The position numbers and the translations under genes were made by a program. From UBA1858 sp964636225 (GTDB taxonomy: Bacteria; Pseudomonadota; Gammaproteobacteria; UBA4575), in the NCBI GenBank assembly GCA_964636225.1, contig CAZWQM010000027.1, positions 1 to 15,611 on the forward strand: a stretch of DNA of 15,611 nucleotides. Reading direction: 5' to 3'. Below, in pieces: positions 1 through 6,548 of this stretch. The notes under the pieces are model-generated. The model was given only the letters and a program-made list of their open reading frames with translations, made no database searches and was not told the DNA's origin. Position 1 is the stretch's first letter. Every line of letters starts with the position of its first letter.

Positions 1-325
1 TTTGCTTGAAGGCGGCAATGATATTCTGCGTAATAAAAGTGCGCAGAATATTAAGCAGAATCTGGCGGCAATGATTGAACTGGCCCAATCAAATGGAGTT
101 CAAGTGGGTTTAATTGGTGTACCAGAAAAGAAATTATTTTCAAAAGTTGCGCCACTCTATGAAGAATTGGCAGAGCAGTATAACGTAGCCTTTGCAGACG
201 ACTTGCTTGCTGATTTACTGCGTGAAAACAAGTATAAATCGGATGCAATTCATCTAAATTCGCAAGGATATCGTGTTATGGCGGAATCAATCTATCAATT
301 GCTTGTCAAACATGGTGCTCTCTAA
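1..325 (+). CDS. SGNH/GDSL-type esterase, 3' part only
   Basis: C-terminal part of a serine esterase of the SGNH (GDSL) superfamily, read from base 2 and cut by the left edge of the window. The first visible residues hold the block III signature GGND followed by ILR, which supplies the oxyanion-hole Asn. Near the end, about residues 81-84 of the visible part, DAIH is the block V Asp-x-x-His that completes the catalytic triad. The nucleophile Ser (block I) lies outside the window. The wording around these blocks resembles small bacterial arylesterases and TesA-like lysophospholipase/thioesterases, which are often periplasmic; no signal peptide can be checked here. Substrate is unknown. The gene ends in TAA 41 nt before the next gene on the same strand, so the two may be cotranscribed. 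Confidence 0.8.
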   Translation, partial: LLEGGNDILRNKSAQNIKQNLAAMIELAQSNGVQVGLIGVPEKKLFSKVAPLYEELAEQYNVAFADDLLADLLRENKYKSDAIHLNSQGYRVMAESIYQLLVKHGAL

Positions 326-366
326 GTTAATAAATTTTAATCATTATCTTTTGAAAAATAAAAACA

Positions 367-756
367 ATGAAAAAATTATTAGTATTAGCGTTATTGCTCG
401 TTTGTAAAGTATCTTATGCCAACACGGCGTGCAAAGATGAAGCACGTAAACTTGAGGTGACTGCCACTGCGTATACTTCATATCTCGGTGAAACCGATTC
501 AACACCATCAATTTCAGCCTGGGGTGATCGCCTGCGGCCGGGGATGCGGGTAATTGCAGTGTCGCGTGACTTGATGGCGATGGGGTTGACGTATGGAACA
601 CTGGTGACAGTCGAAGGATTTGATAAGGACTTTATCGTGCTGGATAAAATGAACAAGCGCTGGAATAAAAAAGTTGATATTTATATGGGTAAAGATAAAC
701 ATGCCGCGCTTCGCTGGGGAAAAAGAAAAGTCAATATATGTTGGAGATATCAATAG
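367..756 (+). CDS. Secreted 3D-domain protein (RlpA/MltA-C-like fold)
   Basis: A 129-residue protein with a signal peptide (about residues 1-18, KK then a Leu/Val core, ending SYA-NT), so it is probably exported. The rest is a 3D domain, named for three conserved Asp residues: AVSRD at 64-68, VLD at 91-93 and VDIYM at 103-107, with AWGDRLRPG at 51-59 as the family's usual front motif. The 3D domain is a double-psi beta-barrel shared with the MltA C-terminus and related to RlpA-like proteins, so a role in the cell wall is reasonable but not shown. Two cysteines (22 and 125) could form a disulfide in the periplasm. There is no clear Shine-Dalgarno before the ATG. It follows the esterase gene closely. 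Exact biochemical function is unknown. Confidence 0.8.
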   Translation: MKKLLVLALLLVCKVSYANTACKDEARKLEVTATAYTSYLGETDSTPSISAWGDRLRPGMRVIAVSRDLMAMGLTYGTLVTVEGFDKDFIVLDKMNKRWNKKVDIYMGKDKHAALRWGKRKVNICWRYQ

Positions 757-1080
757 CACGCAACTTTTCTGTATATTTAAAGTCATTGCTGGTGGTTCTT
801 TAATAGTCTTATTAGTCTTTTTTTATTCCAGGTTGCAGTTCAGATAAAGGCCTGGGCCTTTCGCTAGTGATGGTGTACGCATGGTTGGTAGTCCTTGTTT
901 TTATGGCTGGTATCGCTGGGGTTATGGGTGGCCCTGTGGAAGTCAGTACCGACTACTTACAAACGAAGAAACAAGACAGGCAAATAATTTACTGGATGAG
1001 TATCTATCCATTGAAAATTTGGCTTGTAATCACTAAAAAAATAGCCATAGGCGTATCTAGAAACGGTTATCTATTTTTGA
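757..1080. other. 324-nt stretch without a convincing gene
   Basis: Nothing here is supported as a gene. A weak AT-rich hairpin (arms 801-805 and 810-814) followed by a T-run at about 818-824 could end the upstream transcript. A 75-codon plus-strand open frame from 867 runs into the 3' end of the minus-strand HAD gene. Its translation includes GLGLSL, faintly like a histidine-kinase G box, but spacing and the remaining residues do not fit, so I do not call it. The stretch may be decayed sequence. Confidence 0.4.
846..861. repeat. Perfect 7-bp inverted repeat with 2-nt centre
   Basis: AAAGGCC, TG, then GGCCTTT: a perfect palindrome apart from its two central bases. It has no T-tract after it on either strand, so it is not a normal intrinsic terminator. 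It could be a binding site for a dimeric protein or chance. Confidence 0.5.
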
Positions 1081-1734
1081 TTAATCCCTAAATGAGATAA
1101 TCTCCCAGTGGTGTCGAGTAGCGTGTGTGCGCAAGACATCGTCAGGGTCTACTGCATAAGGTTTCTCGACTGCAGTTAGTAATGGAATATCATTATGCGA
1201 ATCGCTATAACCATAACTGCCTTGTAAATTTAAACCGCATATTTTGAGCCATTCATTTAAGCGGTCAACTTTATGATGTGCGTAACAGGGAACGGTCAAT
1301 TCTCCTGTGTATTCTCCGTTAAGCATTTGTGGTTCAGCTGCGATTAGTTGATGAACCCGATACAGTTCCGCGATGGGTTGAGTAATGAAACTATTCGTCG
1401 AAGTGATAATAATTAAATGGTCGCCGGCAGCACGATGTTTTTCAATCGTGGTTAAGCCTTTATCCGTCATGATAGGTTTGATTTTGCTTTCTACAAATTC
1501 CTTGCGCCACTGTTTAAGTATTTGCAGTGGATGTTCACTCAATGGTTTAAAGGCAAAACTCGAGTACTCATAGATATCTAGCTGGCCTTTCTTGTATTGC
1601 TGGTAAAAATCACGATTGCAGCGTTCATAAACTTCCCCGTCGACGGCACCTTTCTCGACCAGATGTTGGCCCCATAAATAGTCGCTGTCGCCAGCTAAAA
1701 GTGTCTCGTCCAGATCAAAAAGTGCAAGTGCCAA
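1081..1734 (-). CDS. HAD-IB phosphatase (SerB-like), TTG start
   Basis: A 217-residue phosphohydrolase of the HAD superfamily, subfamily IB, the group containing phosphoserine phosphatase. Motif I is FDLDET with nucleophile D7 and acid/base D9. Motif II is the ITST stretch (T111/S112), the motif III lysine is probably K155 in HHKVDR, and motif IV is YSDSHND with D178 and D182 for Mg2+. The residues after motif I (AGDSDYLWG) are typical of the uncharacterised HAD-IB proteins that sit beside rppH in Pseudomonas, as here, where the two genes diverge. The reading frame could start 27 nt further out at an ATG, but the TTG at 1734 has a near-ideal Shine-Dalgarno six bases upstream and puts the hydrophobic strand before DxD right at the N-terminus, as in homologues. 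The substrate is unknown. Confidence 0.85.
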   Translation of the reverse strand: MALALFDLDETLLAGDSDYLWGQHLVEKGAVDGEVYERCNRDFYQQYKKGQLDIYEYSSFAFKPLSEHPLQILKQWRKEFVESKIKPIMTDKGLTTIEKHRAAGDHLIIITSTNSFITQPIAELYRVHQLIAAEPQMLNGEYTGELTVPCYAHHKVDRLNEWLKICGLNLQGSYGYSDSHNDIPLLTAVEKPYAVDPDDVLRTHATRHHWEIISFRD

Positions 1735-1740
1735 GAATAT

Positions 1741-1747
1741 CTCCTTT
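1741..1747 (-). promoter_or_regulatory. Strong ribosome binding site that fixes the HAD start
   Basis: On the minus strand AAAGGAG is followed by the six bases ATATTC and then TTG. This spacing selects the TTG at 1734 over the upstream in-frame ATG at 1761, because the site lies inside the longer frame. Confidence 0.75.
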
Positions 1748-1868
1748 GTAAATATGGTCATTTAAGGGCAAAATTGACGAAATTCCCTACAGTTATGCGT
1801 ATGTTTGCGCCAATTCAGTGCATGTGAAAGAATAGGGCTGTGCGTTTATTCTAACAATATACAACAAA

Positions 1869-2363
1869 ATGATAGATTTACAGGGGTATCGGGCAAATGT
1901 AGGCATTGTTTTATATAACGATGCTGGGCAACTATTTTGGTGCAAACGTTGCGGGCAAGATGCCTGGCAGTTTCCACAGGGGGGCATTAGCGAAAATGAA
2001 TCGCCCCAAGATGCTCTGTATCGTGAATTAAAAGAAGAAACAGGCCTGTCACGAGATGATGTGGAAGTCGTGGCCAGCTCCAAACAGTGGCTTAAGTATC
2101 GCTTGCCGCCTCATCTTATACGTCGACGTTGTTTCCCCAAGTGTATTGGTCAGAAGCAGCGCTGGTTTCTGTTGCGTATGATTTCTGATGAAAGCCGCAT
2201 TAATTTGCAAAATTCTGATATACCCGAATTCGATGGTTGGGCGTGGGTAGATTATTGGCAGCCGATCAATGATGTGGTGTTCTTTAAACGAAAAGTCTAC
2301 CAGCGAGCGCTAACTGAATTTGCGCCAATCATGAATGTGACTGTTGATCAACCGTATATCTGA
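1869..2363 (+). CDS. rppH: RNA pyrophosphohydrolase RppH (Nudix)
   Basis: RppH removes pyrophosphate from 5'-triphosphorylated mRNAs and so starts 5'-end-dependent decay by RNase E. The 164-residue product follows the E. coli protein through most of its length: MIDLQGYRANVGI at the start, WQFPQGG at 33-39, then a complete Nudix box from G38 to G59 with the metal ligands E53, E56 and E57 (RELKEETG), and PEFDGWAWV and FKRKVY further on. The C-terminal tail is about a dozen residues shorter than in E. coli, which is common. No clear Shine-Dalgarno precedes the ATG. In Pseudomonas rppH is followed by ptsP; here it is followed instead by the antisense PepSY-TM remnant, which overlaps its last 54 nt. 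Confidence 0.95.
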   Translation: MIDLQGYRANVGIVLYNDAGQLFWCKRCGQDAWQFPQGGISENESPQDALYRELKEETGLSRDDVEVVASSKQWLKYRLPPHLIRRRCFPKCIGQKQRWFLLRMISDESRINLQNSDIPEFDGWAWVDYWQPINDVVFFKRKVYQRALTEFAPIMNVTVDQPYI

Positions 2364-2543
2364 TACAGGCTTGTCATCTTTTTTTTGGAGCCAGACTACA
2401 ACTCCACTGATTGCAAGTAATAGCAGTAATGTCGCTACTGTGGATATTACGTATATTCCCCACTTGCCTAACAGTCTGCCACTGTGTAAATCCAGTAATA
2501 CGCGCTCGATATTGATTTCCTGTCCGCGTGCATGCGCTTGAAT
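2310..2543 (-). pseudogene. C-terminal remnant of a PepSY-TM membrane protein
   Basis: An open frame of 77 codons on the minus strand, bounded upstream by TGA (2544-2546), with no ATG, GTG or TTG near its beginning. It reads ERVLLDLHSGRLLGKWG, then a hydrophobic helix ending GVVVWLQKK, and stops at TAG. LDLHSGRL-(L/F)-G-x-WG followed by one transmembrane segment is the characteristic C-terminal part of PepSY-associated TM proteins, some of which take part in iron-siderophore reduction or act as membrane regulators. Upstream, the other minus-strand frames show no trace of the PepSY domain or first helix, so the front of the gene seems lost. The last 54 nt lie antisense inside rppH. I judge it a pseudogene; translation from an ATT start is possible but unlikely. 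Confidence 0.7.
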
Positions 2544-2774
2544 TCAAGAAGTTTATTTAAATAATAATACTAATTCAAATCAATCTCATAAGTGTTAATG
2601 TAATTAAGAGGTCGTGTTTATCTGGCTAACTTAAAGGGGTGCTAGTGGTGGGTGTAAAAAGCTGAGAATGAATTTGCAAGACGAACTAGTGATCAGGCAA
2701 AAGGAAAAACTTGTAATCGACTAAGTACTTTCGAGTAATGTATATCTCATCCAGAAAAAGTGGTAAATCAAAAA
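2544..2774. other. AT-rich non-coding stretch
   Basis: Together with the PepSY-TM remnant and terminator this fills the 464 nt between rppH and bfr. I see no coding pattern in any frame, no tRNA and no clear repeat. It is probably the eroded front of the PepSY-TM gene plus spacer. Confidence 0.4.
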
Positions 2775-2802
2775 AAAAGTCCGCCAGCAGAAGCGGACTT
2801 TT
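2775..2802 (-). terminator. Intrinsic terminator of bfr (possibly bidirectional)
   Basis: Perfect 10-bp arms, AAAAGTCCGC and GCGGACTTTT, around an 8-nt loop. On the minus strand the GC-rich stem is followed by an uninterrupted run of nine T (complement of 2770-2778), placed 25 nt after the bfr stop codon. On the plus strand there are only four T, so termination there would be weaker. Confidence 0.9.
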
Positions 2803-2827
2803 AGGTGATTGAAATCTATTTTGAATG

Positions 2828-3310
2828 TTAGTCAGAGCCGTCTTCCAGCATCATTTCCTGCAAATAATTCTGTAGACCAGTGTGTTTGATGCGATCAAAT
2901 TGTTCTTCTAACCAGTCAACATGTTCTTCTTCACTTTCAAGAATATGTTCAAATATTTCGCGAGAGACATAGTCCCTGACACTTTCACAATATTCGATGG
3001 CATCTTTCAAGTCAGGAATTGCTTCCATTTCTAGTTGAAGATCGCACTTAAGCATTTCTTCAGGAGACTCACCGATTAATAGTTTTCCCAGCGCTTGCAG
3101 GTTAGGCAGTCCTTCTAAAAACAAAATACGTTCAATCAGCATGTCCGCATGTTTCATTTCATCTATGGACTCGTGATATTCCTTTTCATTGAGCTTATGC
3201 AGTCCCCAGTTCTTATACATGCGGGCATGTAAAAAATACTGGTTAATCGCGGTTAATTCATTTTTTAGCGCCAGATTTAAATATTCAATGACCTTGGCAT
3301 CACCTTTCAT
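2828..3310 (-). CDS. bfr: Bacterioferritin
   Basis: Bacterioferritin forms a 24-subunit shell that oxidises Fe2+ and stores it as ferric mineral, with heme between subunit pairs. The 160-residue product has the family's usual length and every key residue at its standard position: ferroxidase ligands E18, E51, H54, E94, E127 and H130, and the heme-ligating M52. It should therefore be a catalytically complete, heme-binding Bfr. It lies downstream of bfd on the same strand, separated by 140 nt that contain a TATAAT box, so it can probably be made independently of bfd. It is followed by a strong terminator. The Shine-Dalgarno is weak (GGA about 11 nt before ATG). Confidence 0.97.
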   Translation of the reverse strand: MKGDAKVIEYLNLALKNELTAINQYFLHARMYKNWGLHKLNEKEYHESIDEMKHADMLIERILFLEGLPNLQALGKLLIGESPEEMLKCDLQLEMEAIPDLKDAIEYCESVRDYVSREIFEHILESEEEHVDWLEEQFDRIKHTGLQNYLQEMMLEDGSD

Positions 3311-3346
3311 AAGCTTATATCCGTGTAAGTTTGAAGAATTATTAAG

Positions 3347-3352
3347 ATTATA
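3347..3352 (-). promoter_or_regulatory. Candidate -10 box for bfr
   Basis: TATAAT on the minus strand, predicting a transcript start about 30 nt before the bfr ATG. No good -35 hexamer is found at the usual distance, so the promoter may need an activator. A separate promoter would let bfr be expressed when Fur represses bfd. Confidence 0.4.
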
Positions 3353-3398
3353 AACGATATTGACTTAAATGATTGAATTGGAAATGAGAGTACAACAC

Positions 3399-3418
3399 AT
3401 GAAAAGAGTGATTTTCAT
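3399..3418. repeat. Inverted repeat upstream of bfr
   Basis: Perfect 7-bp arms ATGAAAA and TTTTCAT around six bases, in the bfd-bfr gap about 50 bp upstream of the bfr TATAAT box. The position suits an activator or repressor site, but the sequence does not match a site I can name. Confidence 0.4.
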
Positions 3419-3450
3419 TTACAGCAAGAATGATTTAAAGAGAGGACTGT

Positions 3451-3678
3451 TCAGGCAAGCTGGGGGACAAGCGCTCCTGAAGGCTTACGTTCGAGGATCA
3501 TGTTGCTTTCGAATTGTGCACGGCTACGTCGCATACATTGGCGTGCATGATTTTTACATTCACCACATTTGGTGGCGACACCCAGTTCAGACTGGATTTC
3601 TGAAAATGAGGATACGCCATCATTAACCGCTTGCTGAATTTGACGGTCGGTGACCTGATTGCAGATACAAATATACAT
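3451..3678 (-). CDS. bfd: Bacterioferritin-associated ferredoxin Bfd
   Basis: Bfd is a small [2Fe-2S] protein that binds bacterioferritin and passes electrons to its heme, releasing stored iron as Fe2+ when iron is short. The 75-residue product begins MYICICNQVTDRQI and has the four cluster cysteines at C4, C6, C38 and C41, the same spacing as E. coli Bfd (C-x-C-x31-C-x2-C). The frame extends six codons further to an ATG at 3696, but that codon lies upstream of the predicted -10 box, and homologues start at MYxCxC, so 3678 is chosen. No Shine-Dalgarno is visible, and the predicted transcript start falls almost on the ATG. The tail after residue 52 is longer and more basic than the E. coli protein. 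Iron regulation is suggested by the Fur box. Confidence 0.93.
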   Translation of the reverse strand: MYICICNQVTDRQIQQAVNDGVSSFSEIQSELGVATKCGECKNHARQCMRRSRAQFESNMILERKPSGALVPQLA

Positions 3679-3684
3679 AGGTAA

Positions 3685-3713
3685 AAAGTAATGCAAATGA
3701 GAATGATTGTCAA
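3685..3713 (-). promoter_or_regulatory. Promoter of bfd
   Basis: On the minus strand TTGACA (perfect -35, 3708-3713), a 17-bp spacer and TACTTT (-10, 3685-3690). The expected start of transcription is about 3677-3679, on or next to the bfd ATG at 3678, implying a leaderless or nearly leaderless mRNA. Confidence 0.6.
3698..3712. promoter_or_regulatory. Fur box over the bfd promoter
   Basis: TGAGAATGATTGTCA matches the 7-1-7 Fur consensus TGATAATnATTATCA at all but two of its specified positions. It covers the spacer and most of the -35 hexamer of the bfd promoter, a position suited to repression by Fe2+-Fur. bfd is a known Fur-repressed gene in enterics and pseudomonads. Confidence 0.7.
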
Positions 3714-3818
3714 CACTATTTGTAGCAGGGAATATCGCGTCTTCCTAAAAATAGAAGTAAAGTCACGAAGATTGCTGTTAACTATAAAATTCAATCGCTT
3801 AAGCTACAAAGTGACGAT

Positions 3819-4547
3819 ATGAGAATATTTCAAACCTATGCCTTGTGGGCATTTTACTCGCTGGGTTCGTTACTCATCAGTTTCTGGCTGGCGTGGCAGT
3901 TGTCTGCCCAGGTCAATTTTATGTATCCGCTGTGGTATTCAGCACTGAAAATTGACCAGACTATTGAGCAAACCATGCCGCGTCACTTGTATAAAAAGGC
4001 GTTCATTGCTACGGTTCATAAAGAACACTACCGACTGTTTTCTGAAATCGTTAAATCGATTCAGAATCGAGGAGAGGGTCTGGAAGAAATAAAATTTTAT
4101 AGTCCTACCGGACTACCCTTAGGTCTGCTTTTGACTGACAACGAAATTATTCACTTAAAGGATGTTGCAAATCTGCTGGATTTATTAAACTGGTTTTGCT
4201 TGGCGACACTTATCTTCTGTTTGATCTTACTTGCCGCTGCGATTGTATATCGAATAGCCATGCCTGCCACTCGAAAACTACTGATAGCGATGCTAGGTGT
4301 AGTGTCTGTGTCGTTTGTTTTAATTGTTGTATTAGGGGCGAAAAAGTTCTTTTACTGGTTACATACCCAAGTGTTCCCCGACAATCATCAATGGTTCTTC
4401 TACTATGAAGAGTCTTTAATGATTACCTTAATGAAAGCACCTCAGTTGTTTGCACCCATCAGTGTGCAATTATTAATTCTCGGCATCTTAATCTGGGTCA
4501 TGCATTTAGCTGTTTTGCGTAAACTGGCAGGATTTAAAACGGTCTGA
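3819..4547 (+). CDS. DUF1461 integral membrane protein
   Basis: A 242-residue inner-membrane protein of the DUF1461 family, function unknown. Visible layout: a first hydrophobic segment at about 10-30; a polar region of roughly 90 residues with the family's conserved wording (NFMYPLWYSALKID, IEQTMP, KEHYRLFSEI, then LEEIKFYSPTG and HLKDVANLL); then three further hydrophobic segments at about 120-145, 153-172 and 210-232. A polar FFYYEESLM motif sits in the last loop. Four membrane spans are therefore likely, with the large loop probably on the outer side. The gene diverges from bfd and its last 14 nt overlap the end of hemJ on the opposite strand. No Shine-Dalgarno is obvious before the ATG. 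Confidence 0.75.
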   Translation: MRIFQTYALWAFYSLGSLLISFWLAWQLSAQVNFMYPLWYSALKIDQTIEQTMPRHLYKKAFIATVHKEHYRLFSEIVKSIQNRGEGLEEIKFYSPTGLPLGLLLTDNEIIHLKDVANLLDLLNWFCLATLIFCLILLAAAIVYRIAMPATRKLLIAMLGVVSVSFVLIVVLGAKKFFYWLHTQVFPDNHQWFFYYEESLMITLMKAPQLFAPISVQLLILGILIWVMHLAVLRKLAGFKTV

Positions 4548-4980
4548 CTACCACCAAAATAACAATAGCAACGAGTGCCAGCACCGGTGCTTCGTTGAAC
4601 CAGCGATACCAAACATGTGATTTGTTGTTTCGGTTATGTTTGAAAGCATTCACCAGAAAGCCACACCAGATATGATAGAAAATGAGCAACCAGACTAGGC
4701 CTAATTTGAAGTGCATCCAGGCGCCGGCCATATAAGCATCCCAGGAAGGGGTTAACATCCACAGTCCAAACAGAATCGTCAACACCGCACCGGGTGTCAT
4801 AATGCCAAAAAACAATTTTCGCTCCATTATCTTGAAGCGTTCGTGACTGGTAGGATCATCTGACATGGCGTGATAAACAAATAGGCGAGGCAGGTAAAAT
4901 AACCCGGCAAACCAGGTCACCATGAAAATTATATGAAAGGCTTTTATCCACAGAAAACCAGTGCCTGAAATAATGTCCAT
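4534..4980 (-). CDS. hemJ: Protoporphyrinogen IX oxidase HemJ
   Basis: HemJ is the membrane-bound, oxygen-independent-type protoporphyrinogen IX oxidase used in heme synthesis by many proteobacteria that lack HemG and HemY. The 148-residue product has the expected size and four hydrophobic helices. The family signature WIKAFHIIFMVTWFAGLFYLPRLF contributes the conserved His (H16), PRLFVYH follows, and a conserved Lys lies in MHFKLGLVW (K92). An AAGGAAA ribosome site stands about 10 nt before the ATG. It follows the ClC gene by 16 nt on the same strand, so the two probably share a transcript. Its 3' end overlaps the convergent DUF1461 gene by 14 nt, with no room for a terminator outside coding sequence. 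Heme made through this step would serve bacterioferritin among others. Confidence 0.92.
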   Translation of the reverse strand: MDIISGTGFLWIKAFHIIFMVTWFAGLFYLPRLFVYHAMSDDPTSHERFKIMERKLFFGIMTPGAVLTILFGLWMLTPSWDAYMAGAWMHFKLGLVWLLIFYHIWCGFLVNAFKHNRNNKSHVWYRWFNEAPVLALVAIVILVVVRPF

Positions 4981-4996
4981 CTATGTAATTTCCTTT

Positions 4997-6301
4997 TTAT
5001 TTGGAATGATTTTGCATGCGTGCTTCTATGAAAGGTTTGGCAAGGGCTCGATAAACTGGGGTCGGGCAAACAATTCTCGAAGTGCCAAAAGCTAAAAAGG
5101 CCGTGGCCATCAAGGGGATTAACATATCCTGATTATTGGTCATTTCCATAATAATTATTGTGGATGTGATGGGGGTCTGCACAACACCAGAGAAATATCC
5201 CACCATACCGAGCAGAACAATGGCGGTGACTGGAACATCGGTGAATATCATAGCGAGTTGATTACCCAATCCTGCACCGGTAGCCAGTGAGGGCGCGAAA
5301 ATTCCACCGGGTATTCCGGTTAAATATGAAATCGTGGTTGCGGCCATTTTAAGGTAAGGAAACAGTGCATCCGCCGATTCTGCTCCGCTGACAAATCCAC
5401 TGGCTTCCTGATAGCCCGTACCGTAAGTCTGTCCGGCTGTGACCAGACCAATAATTGCCAACGCCAACCCGCACAAAGCGGACAATATCAGTGGATGTCT
5501 AGTCCTAAATGGTGAAATCCATTGCGCACTCCAGATGAGGCTGGCACTGAATAAACCACCGAGCAGGCCTCCCGTCAGGCCACAGACAATAATGGCAAAC
5601 CAGGAAATACTGAGTTTCATGCTGGCATCAGAATGTCCAAAATAGCTATAATTACCCAGGATGGCGATAGCAGTAATTCCGGAAATGATCACCGCGGTAA
5701 GCAGAGTGCCATTGGTGCGTTCTTCAAATGAATTATTCATTTCCTCAATCGCAAAAACAATCCCTGCCAGCGGTGTATTAAAGGCGGCAGCAAGTCCGGC
5801 TGCCCCGCCAGCAAGAATCAGACTGCGATCCAGATAATGTCTGGGAAAGTGTGCATAACGACCAATCACATACATGATTGATGCACCGATATGTACACTG
5901 GGGCCTTCGCGTCCAATGGAGGCTCCGCAACCCAGCCCCATAAGTGTCAGTAACGTTTTTCCTATAGCAATGCGCAAGGACAGCAGGCTTTCCCGATCCG
6001 AGGAGCGAGGAATATTCAGTGCTGCTATGGTCTGCGGAATTCCACTACCACTGGAACCGTGAAAGAATCGGGTGGTCAACCATGATGCCAACATTAGTCC
6101 TAAGGGTGTGAGTACCAGCGGTATATATGGAGAAATGGAAAGTAATTTTGTAAATAGCAGGTGAATGTAATCGGCGCTTTCAGCAAAGAATGCTGCAACC
6201 AATCCGACCAGAATGGCACCTGACCAGAATACCAATCGTATTTTCCAGGTCCCGGTAGATAAAATTCTCCGCTTGAATCGACGCAGATTGCTGCCTTGCA
6301 T
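4997..6301 (-). CDS. ClC-family chloride channel/antiporter
   Basis: A 434-residue polytopic membrane protein of the ClC family. The selectivity-filter motifs are all present: GSGIP (85-89), GREGP (130-134, gating glutamate E132) and GGIFAPSLA. The second glutamate that marks H+/Cl- exchangers in E. coli ClcA lies in an IEEM motif here too (185-188), and a tyrosine near the C-terminus (CPTPVYRALA) is placed like the filter tyrosine. Exchange of Cl- for H+ is therefore more likely than a passive channel. No CBS domains follow, so it is the short bacterial type. GGAG six bases before the ATG is a good ribosome site. It lies first in a likely operon with hemJ and diverges from argC across 247 nt. 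Physiological role (acid resistance or ion homeostasis) is inferred. Confidence 0.93.
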   Translation of the reverse strand: MQGSNLRRFKRRILSTGTWKIRLVFWSGAILVGLVAAFFAESADYIHLLFTKLLSISPYIPLVLTPLGLMLASWLTTRFFHGSSGSGIPQTIAALNIPRSSDRESLLSLRIAIGKTLLTLMGLGCGASIGREGPSVHIGASIMYVIGRYAHFPRHYLDRSLILAGGAAGLAAAFNTPLAGIVFAIEEMNNSFEERTNGTLLTAVIISGITAIAILGNYSYFGHSDASMKLSISWFAIIVCGLTGGLLGGLFSASLIWSAQWISPFRTRHPLILSALCGLALAIIGLVTAGQTYGTGYQEASGFVSGAESADALFPYLKMAATTISYLTGIPGGIFAPSLATGAGLGNQLAMIFTDVPVTAIVLLGMVGYFSGVVQTPITSTIIIMEMTNNQDMLIPLMATAFLAFGTSRIVCPTPVYRALAKPFIEARMQNHSK

Positions 6302-6487
6302 GAAAATCTCCAGGTTATATACGCTACTCTCCCAGCAGGATTAAGAAATGTAGCACTTGTGATTAGCGGTTAACGAACGATGAACATTAGGTAACAGTAA
6401 TCTGTCAAATTCAATAACTCCTAATACGCAGGGTTAGAAGTATTCAATTTGAGCATTAAACGAAGCCTACCAAAAGCCAGCACAATT

Positions 6488-6517
6488 TTGTATTACCCGC
6501 TTTTATGCAGTTACACT
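6488..6517 (+). promoter_or_regulatory. Candidate promoter of argC
   Basis: TTGTAT (6488-6493), 18 bp, TACACT (6512-6517), with a predicted start about 25 nt before the argC ATG. The hexamers are only moderate matches. I found no convincing paired ArgR box in the clc-argC gap. Confidence 0.3.
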
Positions 6518-6548
6518 ATGACTTAACCATCAGACATGCAAATTCATT

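Noticed and set aside
867..1091. Plus-strand open frame of 74 codons with hydrophobic front
   Set aside because: No good ribosome site, no recognisable family, overlap with the end of the HAD gene, and a start among several possible codons; not supported as a gene.
2344..2541. 65-codon plus-strand frame after rppH
   Set aside because: It is the shadow of the PepSY-TM remnant on the opposite strand, whose translation shows a recognisable family motif.
6302..6548. ArgR operator in the clc-argC gap
   Set aside because: Several ATTCA half-sites occur, but no pair with correct spacing and symmetry was found.
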